Positions 1 through 8,659 of a stretch of 64,000 bases of DNA are shown here, piece after piece (position 1 is the first letter of the stretch; every line of letters begins with the position of its first letter). Source of the stretch: Asaia sp037151935 (GTDB lineage Bacteria; Pseudomonadota; Alphaproteobacteria; Acetobacterales; Acetobacteraceae); assembly GCF_051628905.1 (NCBI RefSeq), contig NZ_CP157575.1, positions 3,162,001 through 3,226,000 on the forward strand, read 5' to 3'. The position numbers and the translations under genes were made by a program. Under the pieces are notes generated by a model. That model ran no database searches and had not been told where the DNA came from. It saw only the letters and a list, made by a program, of their open reading frames with translations.

Positions 1-893
1 GTGTCATCCGCTCTTCGGATTATACGATGGAAGAAATGGTGCGTGTCGCGCGAGAACTGCGGCTCAAGCATCATTTCCACGGCTATATTCACCTCAAGAC
101 TATTCCCGATGCAGCGCCTCATCTGATCGAAGAGGCCGGGCTTTATGCCGATCGTCTGTCGATCAATGTCGAGATGCCGACAGAGGCGGGTCTTGCCGCC
201 TATGCGCCGGAGAAAGATGCCGGGCATATTCGCCAGAGCATGGGGGCGCTTCGCCTCAGGATCGAGGAATCGGGCGACCGTAGTCTGAGTGGGCGTAAAC
301 CGCGTCGGTTTGCGCCGGGGGGACAGAGCACGCAGATGATCATCGGGGCAGATCAATCGACCGATCGCGATATTCTGCGCAGTTCGGCATCGCTTTATTC
401 GGGCTATGCGCTGCGTCGTGTCTATTACTCGGCGTTTAGCCCTATTCCTGATTCGTCTCTTGCCTTGCCTGCGCAATCGCCACCGCTGATACGGGAGCAC
501 CGCCTTTATCAGGCAGACTGGATGGTGCGCTTTTATGGATTTTCATTCGACGAGATCGTGGCTGAGCGTGCAGACGGCATGCTCGATCTCGAGCTCGACC
601 CCAAACTGGCCTGGGCCTTGCAGAACCGTGCCTTGTTTCCTGTCGATCTGAACCGGGCCAGCCGCGAGATGTTATTGCGCGTGCCGGGTCTGGGGCCGCG
701 TTCTGTGGGGGCGCTGCTTTCAGCCAGACGGCATTGCGCGATCCGGCTGGAAGATGTGGAGCGATTGAAAGTCTCATTGCGCAAGGTCAGACCCTTTATC
801 GTCACGAGCGACTGGAATCCTGCGCGTCTGATCGATCGCGATAATCTGGCCGCCGCTTTCCGCCCTCAGCCGCAGCAGCTTCGCCTACTTTGA
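1..893 (+). CDS. Radical SAM DNA modification/repair-associated protein (3' part)
   Basis: The reading frame is open from base 3, so the gene begins outside the window; the ATG at 27 is internal. The visible part (about 297 residues) is the C-terminal portion of the family annotated as putative DNA modification/repair radical SAM protein. The CxxxCxxC iron-sulfur loop should lie upstream, outside the window. The segment with SINVEMPTEAGL is a recognisable part of the SAM-barrel end. Near the C-terminus, VDLNRASREMLLRVPGLGPRSV is a helix-hairpin-helix motif, which implies DNA binding. The stop codon overlaps the start of the UdgX gene, a pairing that recurs in many genomes. The reaction is unknown; a role in DNA is inferred from the HhH motif and the partner. 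Confidence 0.85.
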   Translation, partial: VIRSSDYTMEEMVRVARELRLKHHFHGYIHLKTIPDAAPHLIEEAGLYADRLSINVEMPTEAGLAAYAPEKDAGHIRQSMGALRLRIEESGDRSLSGRKPRRFAPGGQSTQMIIGADQSTDRDILRSSASLYSGYALRRVYYSAFSPIPDSSLALPAQSPPLIREHRLYQADWMVRFYGFSFDEIVAERADGMLDLELDPKLAWALQNRALFPVDLNRASREMLLRVPGLGPRSVGALLSARRHCAIRLEDVERLKVSLRKVRPFIVTSDWNPARLIDRDNLAAAFRPQPQQLRLL

Positions 894-2380
894 AGCGTAT
901 TCAACTCGCTCGCGATGCGGATTTCGCAACATGGCGAGGCCTTGCGCGCGCAGCGCTCGCAGAGCGTCTTGCGCCGGGACAGATCGAATGGATCAGCCCC
1001 GATGCGGCGCAGACCGACTTATTCGGGGCTGAATCCGAAAGGCCGGGCAACGACGTGCCGAATGAGAGTCGCGAGACCCCGGTAGGCCATATACCCAAGG
1101 CCGGTCTGGCTCTTCTGCGGACGATATTACGTCATAACGATCCGAAGCGCTTTGCCTTGGCTTATCGGCTTTTATGGCGTCTTCAGACAGAGCCCGCCCT
1201 GCTTGCCATCGCGACCGATCCCGATATCAGGGAGGCAGCGCGCATGACGCAGCAGATACGCCGCGATATGCATAAGATGAAGGCGTTCGTGCGCTTTCGC
1301 GAAGCCACGCAGCCCGACAAGGAGGGGCGAAGGCATTTCATCGCGTGGTTCGAGCCGGAGAATTTCATTCTTGAGACAGTGGCGCCGTTCTTCGCCGAGC
1401 GCTTTTCGGACATGGACTGGATGATCCTGACTCCGATCGGCTCGATCCTGTTCGAAAATGGCAAGCTGATCTGTGACCGTACTCCCTGTGCGCCGCCGGA
1501 TCTGAAAGACGATGTCGAGACGCTCTGGCACAGTTATTACCAGTCGATCTTCAATCCGGCGCGCATCAAGACAAAGGCGATGCGCTCGGAGATGCCGACA
1601 AAATACTGGAAAAACCTCCCTGAAACCCGCCTGATACCGCAAATGCTGGCCGATGCGGAAAACCGTGTTGCGGCCATGGTAGCAACGCAGAATGACGGCC
1701 GGGCTCCGGTCTTTCACGAGCGTCATCAGGCAGAATGGCGGGAGAGAGAGGCGCAGGAGGAAGCACGGGGCGAGGCGCTCGGTGGATTACCCGCGCTGTC
1801 ACGCGCATTGGAGAGTTGTCAGCGTTGCGATCTCTGCCGTTACGCAACGCAAAGTGTGCCGGGAGCGGGGCCGGAGCATGCGTCATTGATGCTCGTTGGC
1901 GAACAGCCGGGCGATCAGGAGGATTTGCAGGGTAGGCCATTTGTGGGGCCAGCAGGGCAGGTGCTCGATCGTGTGCTGTCTCAGGTCGGTATCGAGCGTG
2001 ATGAGGTCTATCTCACCAATGCGGTGAAACACTTCAAATTCGTTTCCAAGGGGCGTCGCCGTATCCACCAGGCGCCGGGACGCACCGAGATCGTTGCGTG
2101 CTCACCCTGGCTCGAACAGGAGATCAGGCTTGTAAAGCCAAAGCTGATTGTGACCCTGGGGGCTACCGCGCTTCAGGCAGTGGAAGGACGCGTCAGTCGT
2201 CTCGGTACGCTGAGAGGGCATGTGCGCGAAGGGAATGCGACACGCCCGCCCAGCCTCGCAACGATCCATCCGTCTTATCTGCTGCGCTTGCCCGAGCCAG
2301 AGAGGGCTCAGGAAGAGGAGCTGCGTTTCAGGCAGGAACTTACAGTCGCGCGCGACTGGCTCAGGGGGCGTTCTGCCTGA
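890..2380 (+). CDS. udgX: UdgX family uracil-DNA binding protein with N-terminal DUF4130 domain
   Basis: 496 residues. Residues 1 to about 250 match DUF4130. Residues about 300-490 are a uracil-DNA glycosylase fold with the UdgX signature: GEQPG at 337-341 and the loop RRRIH with His393. In characterised UdgX proteins this His forms a covalent bond with the abasic sugar after uracil excision, so the enzyme stays attached to DNA. Cys310, Cys313 and Cys404 are candidate 4Fe-4S ligands, with Cys316 a spare. The start is a TTG at 890 that overlaps the upstream TGA; no Shine-Dalgarno sequence is evident, so translation is probably coupled to the radical SAM gene. Family assignment is secure; the biological role of the DUF4130 fusion is not known. 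Confidence 0.9.
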   Translation: MKRIQLARDADFATWRGLARAALAERLAPGQIEWISPDAAQTDLFGAESERPGNDVPNESRETPVGHIPKAGLALLRTILRHNDPKRFALAYRLLWRLQTEPALLAIATDPDIREAARMTQQIRRDMHKMKAFVRFREATQPDKEGRRHFIAWFEPENFILETVAPFFAERFSDMDWMILTPIGSILFENGKLICDRTPCAPPDLKDDVETLWHSYYQSIFNPARIKTKAMRSEMPTKYWKNLPETRLIPQMLADAENRVAAMVATQNDGRAPVFHERHQAEWREREAQEEARGEALGGLPALSRALESCQRCDLCRYATQSVPGAGPEHASLMLVGEQPGDQEDLQGRPFVGPAGQVLDRVLSQVGIERDEVYLTNAVKHFKFVSKGRRRIHQAPGRTEIVACSPWLEQEIRLVKPKLIVTLGATALQAVEGRVSRLGTLRGHVREGNATRPPSLATIHPSYLLRLPEPERAQEEELRFRQELTVARDWLRGRSA

Positions 2381-2414
2381 TATGAGCGTGGTCTAGCGAG
2401 AGGCGTTTCTTATC

Positions 2415-2436
2415 TGCCCGGCGTCAAAGCCGGGCA
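2415..2436. terminator. Bidirectional hairpin between convergent genes
   Basis: A perfect 8-bp stem (TGCCCGGC / GCCGGGCA) with a 6-base loop lies between the 3' ends of the UdgX gene and the GH13 gene. There is no long U-run on either side, only short T-rich stretches, so efficiency is uncertain. Confidence 0.6.
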
Positions 2437-2454
2437 TGACGTCTCTTTGTTTGG

Positions 2455-4116
2455 TCAGCGGGCTTCTTCAGTCATCCACACAGCCGAATTGGCGGGCAAA
2501 AGGCCGGGTTTTTCGATGGCGTGGCTTGCGACGAGGATCTCGCCTGCGGGGAGGGCGATTTCCTTGTCTCCGCAATTGAGAATGACCCTGACAGGACCAT
2601 TACAGAATTCGACCACATCTTTTCGCGCGGCCGCCCATTCGAGTGTTCCGCGACCGAGGCTGAATGCCTTGCGATGCGCGAGCAGGCTGCGGTAAAGCGC
2701 GAGTGTCGAGTCCGGGTCTTTTTCTTCCAAGGCGACCGCGTAGTCTTTATATTGCTCAGGTTGTGGCAGCCAGAGTTCACCGCTCTGGTTAAAGCCGAGG
2801 GACGGGCCGTCAGCCTTCCAGGGAAGAGGAATACGGCACCCGTCACGACCGATCTCCTTGCCGTCGGTGCGGAAGAAGGCCGGGTCCTGACGATATTTCC
2901 TGTCGAGTTTGGTATGATCGGGCAGGCCAAGTTCTTCGCCCTGATAGAGCGTGGCCGAACCCGGCAGGCCGAGCGTCATGAAAATGACCGCGCGAGCGCG
3001 TCTTAGACCCAGAGCTTCGTCTGGTTGCTCGTGTGCCGCATCGATGCCCTGAGGGCGAGCACCCGCATTTTTCAGGCCCAGACGTGAGGCATGGCGTACC
3101 GTGTCGTGGTTGGACATCACCCACGCCGTGATCGCCCCGACTTCGTGCATGGCCTCGAGCGAATCCGTGATGATCTCGCGGTATTTGGCGGCATTCCAGC
3201 GGCAGAGCAGATAGTCGAAATTGAAGGTCTGCTGCATCTCGTCGGGGCGAACATAACAGGCGAGGCGTGAGAGAGGCTTCACCCAGGCTTCTGCCACCAG
3301 CATGCGGTCGCCGGGATAGCTGGCCAGTAATTTGTGCCAGGCACGATAGATTTCATGCACGCCGTCGCGGTCCCACATCGGGGCATCGCTCGGCGTCTTG
3401 TCATCGTCTTCGCCGACCATGGTGGCACGCTCGGTATAGGGCGGAAGGCCTTTTTCCTTGATCAGCCCATGAGCGACGTCGATGCGGAAGCCGTCGACTC
3501 CCCGATCGAGCCAGAAGCGCAGGACAGACTCGAATTCGGAACGTACTTCGGGATTATCCCAGTTGAGATCCGGCTGGCAGCTATCGAAGAGATGCAGGTA
3601 CCACTGGCGGGGTTTCTCGTCCTTACGTTCCGGTTCCTGCGTCCAGGCGATGCCACCGAAGACGCTCTGCCAGTTATTGGGGGGCTCTGACCCATCCTTT
3701 CCTTTCCCATCGCGAAACAGATAGCGTTCGCGCGCAGCGCTGCCCGGTTCGGAGGCCAAAGCCTCCTTGAACCATTTGTGCTGATCTGATGTGTGGTTCG
3801 GCACCATATCGGCAATGATACGCAGCCCGTGATCATGGGCTTCCTTTATCATGGTCTCATAATCGGCGACCGTGCCGAATAGAGGATCGATCTTGCGATA
3901 ATCGGAGATATCGTAGCCGGCATCGCCTTGGGGCGACTGAAAACAGGGCGAGATCCAGAGCGCGTCGACGCCTAGCCGTTCCAGATAAGGCATATGGCTG
4001 ATGATACCGGGAAGATCGCCGATGCCGTCACCGTTTGAATCGGCGAAGGAGCGCGGATAGATCTGATAGATGACAGCGTCTTTCCACCAGACTGGAGCTG
4101 AACCGTTCTGTGCCAT
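2455..4116 (-). CDS. GH13 alpha-glucosidase (oligo-1,6-glucosidase/maltase type)
   Basis: 553 residues with the full GH13 motif set: Ca-site-like DSNGDGIGDL near residues 26-35, DMVPNH at 103-108, GFRID with nucleophile Asp213, the acid/base Glu276 in VAEAW, and NHD at 336-338. The length and motif spacing fit alpha-glucosidases that hydrolyse the non-reducing end of malto- or isomalto-oligosaccharides, or sucrose. No signal peptide is visible, so it is predicted cytoplasmic. It lies downstream of a sugar-binding protein on the same strand, but a strong hairpin separates them. Substrate specificity cannot be read from the sequence. Confidence 0.88.
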   Translation of the reverse strand: MAQNGSAPVWWKDAVIYQIYPRSFADSNGDGIGDLPGIISHMPYLERLGVDALWISPCFQSPQGDAGYDISDYRKIDPLFGTVADYETMIKEAHDHGLRIIADMVPNHTSDQHKWFKEALASEPGSAARERYLFRDGKGKDGSEPPNNWQSVFGGIAWTQEPERKDEKPRQWYLHLFDSCQPDLNWDNPEVRSEFESVLRFWLDRGVDGFRIDVAHGLIKEKGLPPYTERATMVGEDDDKTPSDAPMWDRDGVHEIYRAWHKLLASYPGDRMLVAEAWVKPLSRLACYVRPDEMQQTFNFDYLLCRWNAAKYREIITDSLEAMHEVGAITAWVMSNHDTVRHASRLGLKNAGARPQGIDAAHEQPDEALGLRRARAVIFMTLGLPGSATLYQGEELGLPDHTKLDRKYRQDPAFFRTDGKEIGRDGCRIPLPWKADGPSLGFNQSGELWLPQPEQYKDYAVALEEKDPDSTLALYRSLLAHRKAFSLGRGTLEWAAARKDVVEFCNGPVRVILNCGDKEIALPAGEILVASHAIEKPGLLPANSAVWMTEEAR

Positions 4117-4272
4117 GGTTTTCTTCCGTGATCGTGATGATGTCAGAACACGGAGAAAACCAGCCGGTTGGCGCCGTCACACAAAGTTGCGGGCGCCAGC
4201 GGTATCGAGGCCAATGCAGCGCTTCGAGGTAAGCGAAGTCGCGGCCATGGGAGCGAAGCGGGTGGGGCAGGA

Positions 4273-4292
4273 CCGGGGCGCAAACGCCCCGG
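4273..4292 (-). terminator. GC-rich hairpin after the sugar-binding protein gene
   Basis: A perfect 8-bp stem (CCGGGGCG / CGCCCCGG) with loop CAAA starts about 8 bases past the binding-protein stop codon on the minus strand. It lacks a U-run in that direction, so it may terminate weakly or protect the upstream message rather than fully separate it from the GH13 gene. Confidence 0.5.
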
Positions 4293-4300
4293 CTTAGTGC

Positions 4301-5614
4301 TTATTTTTGATAGCCCGCCTGACGGATGACGCGGTTGGTTGCCGCATTCGCCGCGCTCAGGCCTGCATCGACGGTGTTCGATCCTGCGATGATTGAGGCA
4401 ATGGTCTGTCCCACCTGCGTGCCGATACCCTGAAATGGGGTGATGTCGACAAACTGGGCGCCGACATAGGGGCGCGGCTGCGCCGTCTGACCGGACGGGT
4501 TGGAGGTCTCGATCGCCTTCAGCACGAAGGACGAGAAGGGCGCGACCTTCTGATATTCGGGCGATTGATAGGATGAGCTACGCGTGCCGGGCGGAATATT
4601 CACCCAGCCATCGGTCTTGGCGACGAGCTGGATATACTCTTTCGAGGTTGCCCATTGAATGAAGGTGCTGGCGGCTTCGGCATGGGTGGACGATGCGGGA
4701 ATGGCCAGGTTCCAGGACCAAAGCCAGGTCGGGCCACCCTTGAAGCTGCCTGTGGGGAGAGAGGCGAAGCCCACCTTGTCGGCAACGCTGCTCTGCTTGG
4801 GGTCGAACACGGTCCCGGCTGCACTGGTGGCATCGATCCAGATGGCGCAATGGCCGGTAGCGAAGAGCGAGAGATTCTCGTTGAAACCGTTTGCGCTGGC
4901 GCCGGGAGGGCCGAACTGTTTTAGGAGTGAGGCATAATAGGTGATGGCGTTGTGCCAGGCTGGGGTGTTGAGCGTCGGCTTCCAGCTCATGTCGAACCAC
5001 TGACCGCCGAAGCCGGTCACCATGGTGGTGACGATGGTCATGTTCTCGCCCCAGCCCGGCTTGCCACGCAGGCAGATGCCGTAAGTGTCGCTCGCCTTGT
5101 CAGTGGTCTTTTCCGCAAATTCGCGGATTTGATCATAGGTCGGCGTCTCGGGCATGGTGATCCCGGCCTTGGCGAACAGATCCTTGCGGTACAGCGTCAT
5201 GACGCTCTCGGCATAGAAGGGCAGGGCGTAGACCTTGCCTTCGTAGCTCACACTCTCGCGCACCGAGGCGATGATGTCGCTCAGGTCGTAGGCGGCGGGG
5301 AGGGTGTCGAATTTATAGAGCCATCCCTGTTTGGCCCAGAGCGGGACCTCGTAGTTGCCAATGGTCAGAATATCGAACTGCCCTGCATGGGTGGCGATAT
5401 CCGTTGTCACGCGCTGGCGCAGCACATTCTCTTCCAGCGTGACCCAGCGCAGATGGATATCGGGATGGGCCTTCTCGAACACGGTCGAAAGCTTGCGCAT
5501 TTCGATCATCTGCACGTTGTTGACGGTCGCGATCGTGAGCGTCGTATCGGCCTTGGCCTGAGCGACAAGGCCGAAGCCGAGGGCCGCGCTGGCCAGAAGC
5601 AGGGTTTTCTTCAT
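4301..5614 (-). CDS. Extracellular sugar-binding protein of an ABC transporter
   Basis: 437 residues. The start was set at the ATG at 5614, because it begins a clear signal peptide (MKKTLLLASAALGFGLVAQAKA) and has AAGGA upstream; the frame is open 30 codons further but that stretch is not protein-like. The mature protein is a family-1 type periplasmic binding protein, closest in style to the sorbitol/mannitol group (SmoE-like; TLTIATVNN, FDILTIGNYEVP, AALPFYAES-type motifs). It would deliver a polyol or sugar to an inner-membrane permease. No permease or ATPase gene is adjacent in this window, so it is an orphan component. The linked GH13 enzyme suggests a glucoside or polyol, which is inference. 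Confidence 0.85.
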   Translation of the reverse strand: MKKTLLLASAALGFGLVAQAKADTTLTIATVNNVQMIEMRKLSTVFEKAHPDIHLRWVTLEENVLRQRVTTDIATHAGQFDILTIGNYEVPLWAKQGWLYKFDTLPAAYDLSDIIASVRESVSYEGKVYALPFYAESVMTLYRKDLFAKAGITMPETPTYDQIREFAEKTTDKASDTYGICLRGKPGWGENMTIVTTMVTGFGGQWFDMSWKPTLNTPAWHNAITYYASLLKQFGPPGASANGFNENLSLFATGHCAIWIDATSAAGTVFDPKQSSVADKVGFASLPTGSFKGGPTWLWSWNLAIPASSTHAEAASTFIQWATSKEYIQLVAKTDGWVNIPPGTRSSSYQSPEYQKVAPFSSFVLKAIETSNPSGQTAQPRPYVGAQFVDITPFQGIGTQVGQTIASIIAGSNTVDAGLSAANAATNRVIRQAGYQK

Positions 5615-5678
5615 GTGGACTGTCCTTGGGTAGGCGCTTTGGGCTGGAGAAGGCGTATCTGGAAGAGGGAGCTGGCAA

Positions 5679-5695
5679 CCCGGACCGGTGCCGGG
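5679..5695. promoter_or_regulatory. Inverted repeat upstream of the sugar-binding protein gene
   Basis: CCCGG and CCGGG arms flank a 7-base centre that contains the palindrome ACCGGT. It lies 65-81 bases upstream of the binding-protein start, a position suited to an operator. No regulator gene is adjacent, and GC-rich short palindromes are common here, so this is only a candidate. Confidence 0.22.
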
Positions 5696-6140
5696 CAACT
5701 GCATCGGCTTATGTGGCGAAAACGCACCACAACAACTCGTTATCTCGGGAAATGTAACAGGACAGGGGCCGCCCGGAGCGCAGACGAAGGCGCTGCTGCT
5801 CGATCTTCGGGGGAGGCGCTTCAGGTATGAGCCCAGACATGGTTCGCATGGCTTTTATCGATCCGGTTCGTCGCGTGTCACTCCATCAGGAATGCACGGT
5901 CGCAGGCTGTCATTCTTTCCTGTGATTAACAAGGAAATGACATGTACGTAACATTAATGTGTTAACCATGACACGAGGGCGCCTGCGGGACGTTTTTGTG
6001 TCGTTTCTCTGACAGTAGAGCCCCTGTAACAATCCATACATTCTGTAGTGCTTTGGCCCTCGTTCTCCTTATTCTTCTTGGTAGAAAGTGGTCATAGGCA
6101 TCGTTCTTGATGTCTTCGCAAATACAGGAAGATGACGAGT
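5696..6140. other. Intergenic region between divergent genes
   Basis: About 445 bases without a credible gene, between the minus-strand binding protein and the plus-strand Spy-like gene. The part at roughly 5920-6060 is noticeably AT-richer than its surroundings and probably holds promoters for both directions. I could not fix -35/-10 boxes with confidence. Confidence 0.5.
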
Positions 6141-6677
6141 ATGATCTCGAAGAAGACTTTCAGCATGCTGGCTCTGGCAGCCGCGCCGTCTTTCATGGCG
6201 CTGGCCTACGCCCATGCGCCCATGCCGCTCCCGCCCGGCCCTATGGCGCCTCCCGGCCATATGGGGCCGATGATGCCGCCGCCGCTGATGGGCATGCTCC
6301 ATGGCGTCGATCTGACAAAGGAGCAGCGCGACAAGATCCATGCGCTGATGCACGGCCACCGTACCGAGCGTCGTGATGCCATGCATCAGCGCTTCGACCT
6401 CGATCAGAAGATCGGTGCGCTGCTGATGGCCAAGGGGCCGGTCGACAAGGCAAAGCTCGATGCGTTGATCAAGCAGAAGGAGGCGCTCAACGCGAAGGAC
6501 GAAGAGGCGATGGCGGCCGACGCTGTTGCGATCCATGATATCCTGACTCCGGAACAGCTCGACAAGGCCCGCACGACGCAGGAGAAGCTCGACTCACTGG
6601 AAGGGCAGATCCGCGATCTCCTGCGTCCGCCCCACGCCAAGGGCGATGCAGACAAGGATGAAGCTGACGCCCCCTAA
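6141..6677 (+). CDS. Spy/CpxP-like periplasmic protein (LTxxQ repeats), Met/His/Pro-rich
   Basis: 178 residues from ATG 6141, chosen over the ATG at 6132 because AGGAAG sits 9 bases upstream of 6141 and directly abuts 6132. Residues 1-24 form a signal peptide. Residues 25-55 are very rich in Met, Pro and His. The rest is helical and carries the two LTxxQ motifs typical of Spy, CpxP and zinc-resistance-associated proteins (LTKEQ at 58-62, LTPEQ at 135-139). Known relatives are ATP-independent chaperones or metal sensors of the envelope. The Met/His-rich segment suggests binding of copper or another soft metal, which is inference. Confidence 0.8.
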   Translation: MISKKTFSMLALAAAPSFMALAYAHAPMPLPPGPMAPPGHMGPMMPPPLMGMLHGVDLTKEQRDKIHALMHGHRTERRDAMHQRFDLDQKIGALLMAKGPVDKAKLDALIKQKEALNAKDEEAMAADAVAIHDILTPEQLDKARTTQEKLDSLEGQIRDLLRPPHAKGDADKDEADAP

Positions 6678-6678
6678 T

Positions 6679-6694
6679 TGAAGGTCGCCCTTCA
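6679..6694 (+). terminator. Short hairpin after the Spy-like gene
   Basis: A 6-bp stem TGAAGG / CCTTCA with loop TCGC just after the stop codon, followed by TTTATT. Small but well placed. Confidence 0.5.
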
Positions 6695-6786
6695 TTTATT
6701 GACGGGGCGGGCAGCTACAGGGCTCGGGCGCCGCTTTTGTCTTGACTTTGTGCTCCTACCCCTTTAGCTGCCTGACCAGATTTGAA

Positions 6787-6818
6787 ACGCCACCTCGCGA
6801 AGGCTCGCGCAGTGGCGT
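6787..6818 (+). promoter_or_regulatory. Extended hairpin in the ffh leader
   Basis: A 7-bp outer stem (ACGCCAC / GTGGCGT) encloses a second CGCG/CGCG pairing; the 3' side runs into CTTTCT. It ends 26 bases before the ffh GTG. It could terminate upstream transcription or fold in the 5' UTR of ffh. The sequence does not tell which. Confidence 0.45.
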
Positions 6819-6844
6819 CTTTCTGTTGCTTATAAGGGTTCCAC

Positions 6845-8242
6845 GTGTTCGACACGCTTTCTGGCAAACTTTCCGGTGTATTTGAGGGTCTGTCCAAGCG
6901 CGGCAGGCTGTCCGAGGCGGATGTTGCCGAAGCGATGCGTGAAGTGCGTCTGGCCATGCTGGATGCTGACGTGGCGCTGCCCGTCGTGCGCGACTTCGTC
7001 AACAAGGTTAAGGAAAAGGCCGTCGGAACGGAGGTGCTGGAAAGCATTTCTCCCGGCCAGGCCGTTGCCAAGATCGTCAATGACGCGCTGATCGAGGCGC
7101 TTGGCGGCGCGGGCAATGTGCCGCTCAATCTCTCTGCGGCGGCGCCTGTGCCCGTTCTGATGGTCGGTCTTCAGGGTTCGGGCAAGACCACGACCTCTGG
7201 CAAGATCGCCCTTCGCCTCCTTACCCGTGAGCGCAAGCGTGTGCTGCTGGCCTCACTCGACGTGCAGCGCCCTGCTGCTCAGTTGCAGCTTCAGCAGCTG
7301 GCCGAGCGTGTTGGCGTGGGTTCACTGCCCATCATCGCCGGTCAGCAGCCTGTAGAGATCGCCAAGCGCGCGCTCGAAACCGGGCGTCGCGAAGGCTATG
7401 ACGTCGTCATTCTCGATACGGCAGGTCGTCTGTCGATCGATGAAGCCCTGATGCAGGAAGTTCGCGACGTGCGCGATGCGACCAGTCCGGTCGAGACGCT
7501 GCTCGTGGTCGATGCCATGACAGGCCAAGATGCCGTGAACACGGCCCAGCGCTTCAACGAGGCAGTCGGCATCACCGGTGTGGTCATGACCCGTATGGAT
7601 GGCGATGCGCGCGGTGGTGCGGCGCTGTCGATGCGTGCGATCACAGGCGCGCCGATCAAGTTGGTCGGTCTTGGCGAGAAGCTCGAGGCGCTCGACGATT
7701 TCTACCCTGAGCGTGTAGCCGGTCGTATCCTCGGCCTTGGCGATATTGCCGGGCTGGTCGAGAAGGCCAGCGAAACGCTCGACCATGAGGAGAGCGAACG
7801 CGTCGCCAAGAAGATGATGGCGGGCAAGTTCGATCTCGACGATTATGCCTCGCAGCTGCGCCAGATCGGCAAGATGGGCTCGATTTCGGGCATCGTCGGC
7901 ATGCTGCCCGGCATGGGCAAGCTGAAGGAAAAGCTGGGCGATCAGGATCTCGATACCTCGATCTTCAAGCGCCATCAGGCCATTATTTCCTCTATGACCA
8001 AGGACGAGCGCAAGACGCCCGCCATGATCAAGGCTTCCCGCAAGAAGCGTATCGCTGCCGGTTCCGGCACGACCGTGCAGGAGGTCAACAAGTTGCTCAA
8101 GCAGTTTGACGATATGTCCACCATCATGAAGCGCATCAGCAAGATGGGCCTCGGTGGCATGAAGCAGATGCTTTCCGGTCTCATGTCGGGCGGTGCTCCC
8201 GGCGGGCGGCCCGGCGGTGGCTTTGGCGGCCCGCGCCGCTAA
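6845..8242 (+). CDS. ffh: Signal recognition particle protein Ffh (SRP54 GTPase)
   Basis: 465 residues from a GTG start (MFDTLSGKLSGVF). It has the N domain (1 to about 90), the GTPase G domain with P-loop GLQGSGKTT, DTAGR and TRMDGDARGG, and a Met-rich M domain that binds 4.5S RNA and signal sequences. The C-terminus is a Gly/Pro/Arg tail after MKQMLSGLMSGG. Ffh targets nascent membrane proteins to FtsY and the Sec translocon. It is first in the run ffh-rpsP-rimM-trmD-rplS, a conserved order. No obvious strong Shine-Dalgarno precedes the GTG. Confidence 0.98.
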   Translation: MFDTLSGKLSGVFEGLSKRGRLSEADVAEAMREVRLAMLDADVALPVVRDFVNKVKEKAVGTEVLESISPGQAVAKIVNDALIEALGGAGNVPLNLSAAAPVPVLMVGLQGSGKTTTSGKIALRLLTRERKRVLLASLDVQRPAAQLQLQQLAERVGVGSLPIIAGQQPVEIAKRALETGRREGYDVVILDTAGRLSIDEALMQEVRDVRDATSPVETLLVVDAMTGQDAVNTAQRFNEAVGITGVVMTRMDGDARGGAALSMRAITGAPIKLVGLGEKLEALDDFYPERVAGRILGLGDIAGLVEKASETLDHEESERVAKKMMAGKFDLDDYASQLRQIGKMGSISGIVGMLPGMGKLKEKLGDQDLDTSIFKRHQAIISSMTKDERKTPAMIKASRKKRIAAGSGTTVQEVNKLLKQFDDMSTIMKRISKMGLGGMKQMLSGLMSGGAPGGRPGGGFGGPRR

Positions 8243-8292
8243 CCCCATCCGGCATGATTTCACACAGTTTTCGATACCCTGGAGTTTAAAAA

Positions 8293-8628
8293 ATGAGCGT
8301 CAAGATCCGCCTTTCGCGTGCAGGTGCCAAGAAGCGTCCGTACTACCACATCGTGATTTCAGACAGCCGCAGCCCGCGTGACGGCCGCTTCATCGAGAAG
8401 GTTGGCGCGTACAACCCGATGCTGCCCTCCGACCACGCCGATCGTATCCGTCTGAACGACGAGCGCATCAAGCACTGGCTGTCGAACGGCGCGCAGGCGA
8501 CCGATCGTGTTGCCCGTTTCCTCGGCAATGCCGGTCTGATCGAGAAGCCCGTTTACAACGAGCAGCCCAAGCAGTCCGCGCCGAAGAAGCGCGCCCAGGA
8601 GCGTGCAGCCGCCAAGGCCGCAGCCTGA
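8293..8628 (+). CDS. rpsP: 30S ribosomal protein S16
   Basis: 111 residues starting MSVKIRLSRAGAKKRPYYHIV, the classic S16 N-terminus. The C-terminal extension is Lys/Ala-rich, as is common in alphaproteobacteria. S16 is needed for 30S assembly. It follows ffh by 50 bases, with TGGAG just upstream of the ATG. Confidence 0.98.
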   Translation: MSVKIRLSRAGAKKRPYYHIVISDSRSPRDGRFIEKVGAYNPMLPSDHADRIRLNDERIKHWLSNGAQATDRVARFLGNAGLIEKPVYNEQPKQSAPKKRAQERAAAKAAA

Positions 8629-8659
8629 GCCATAGACCAGGGATAGGCTTCAGCATTCC

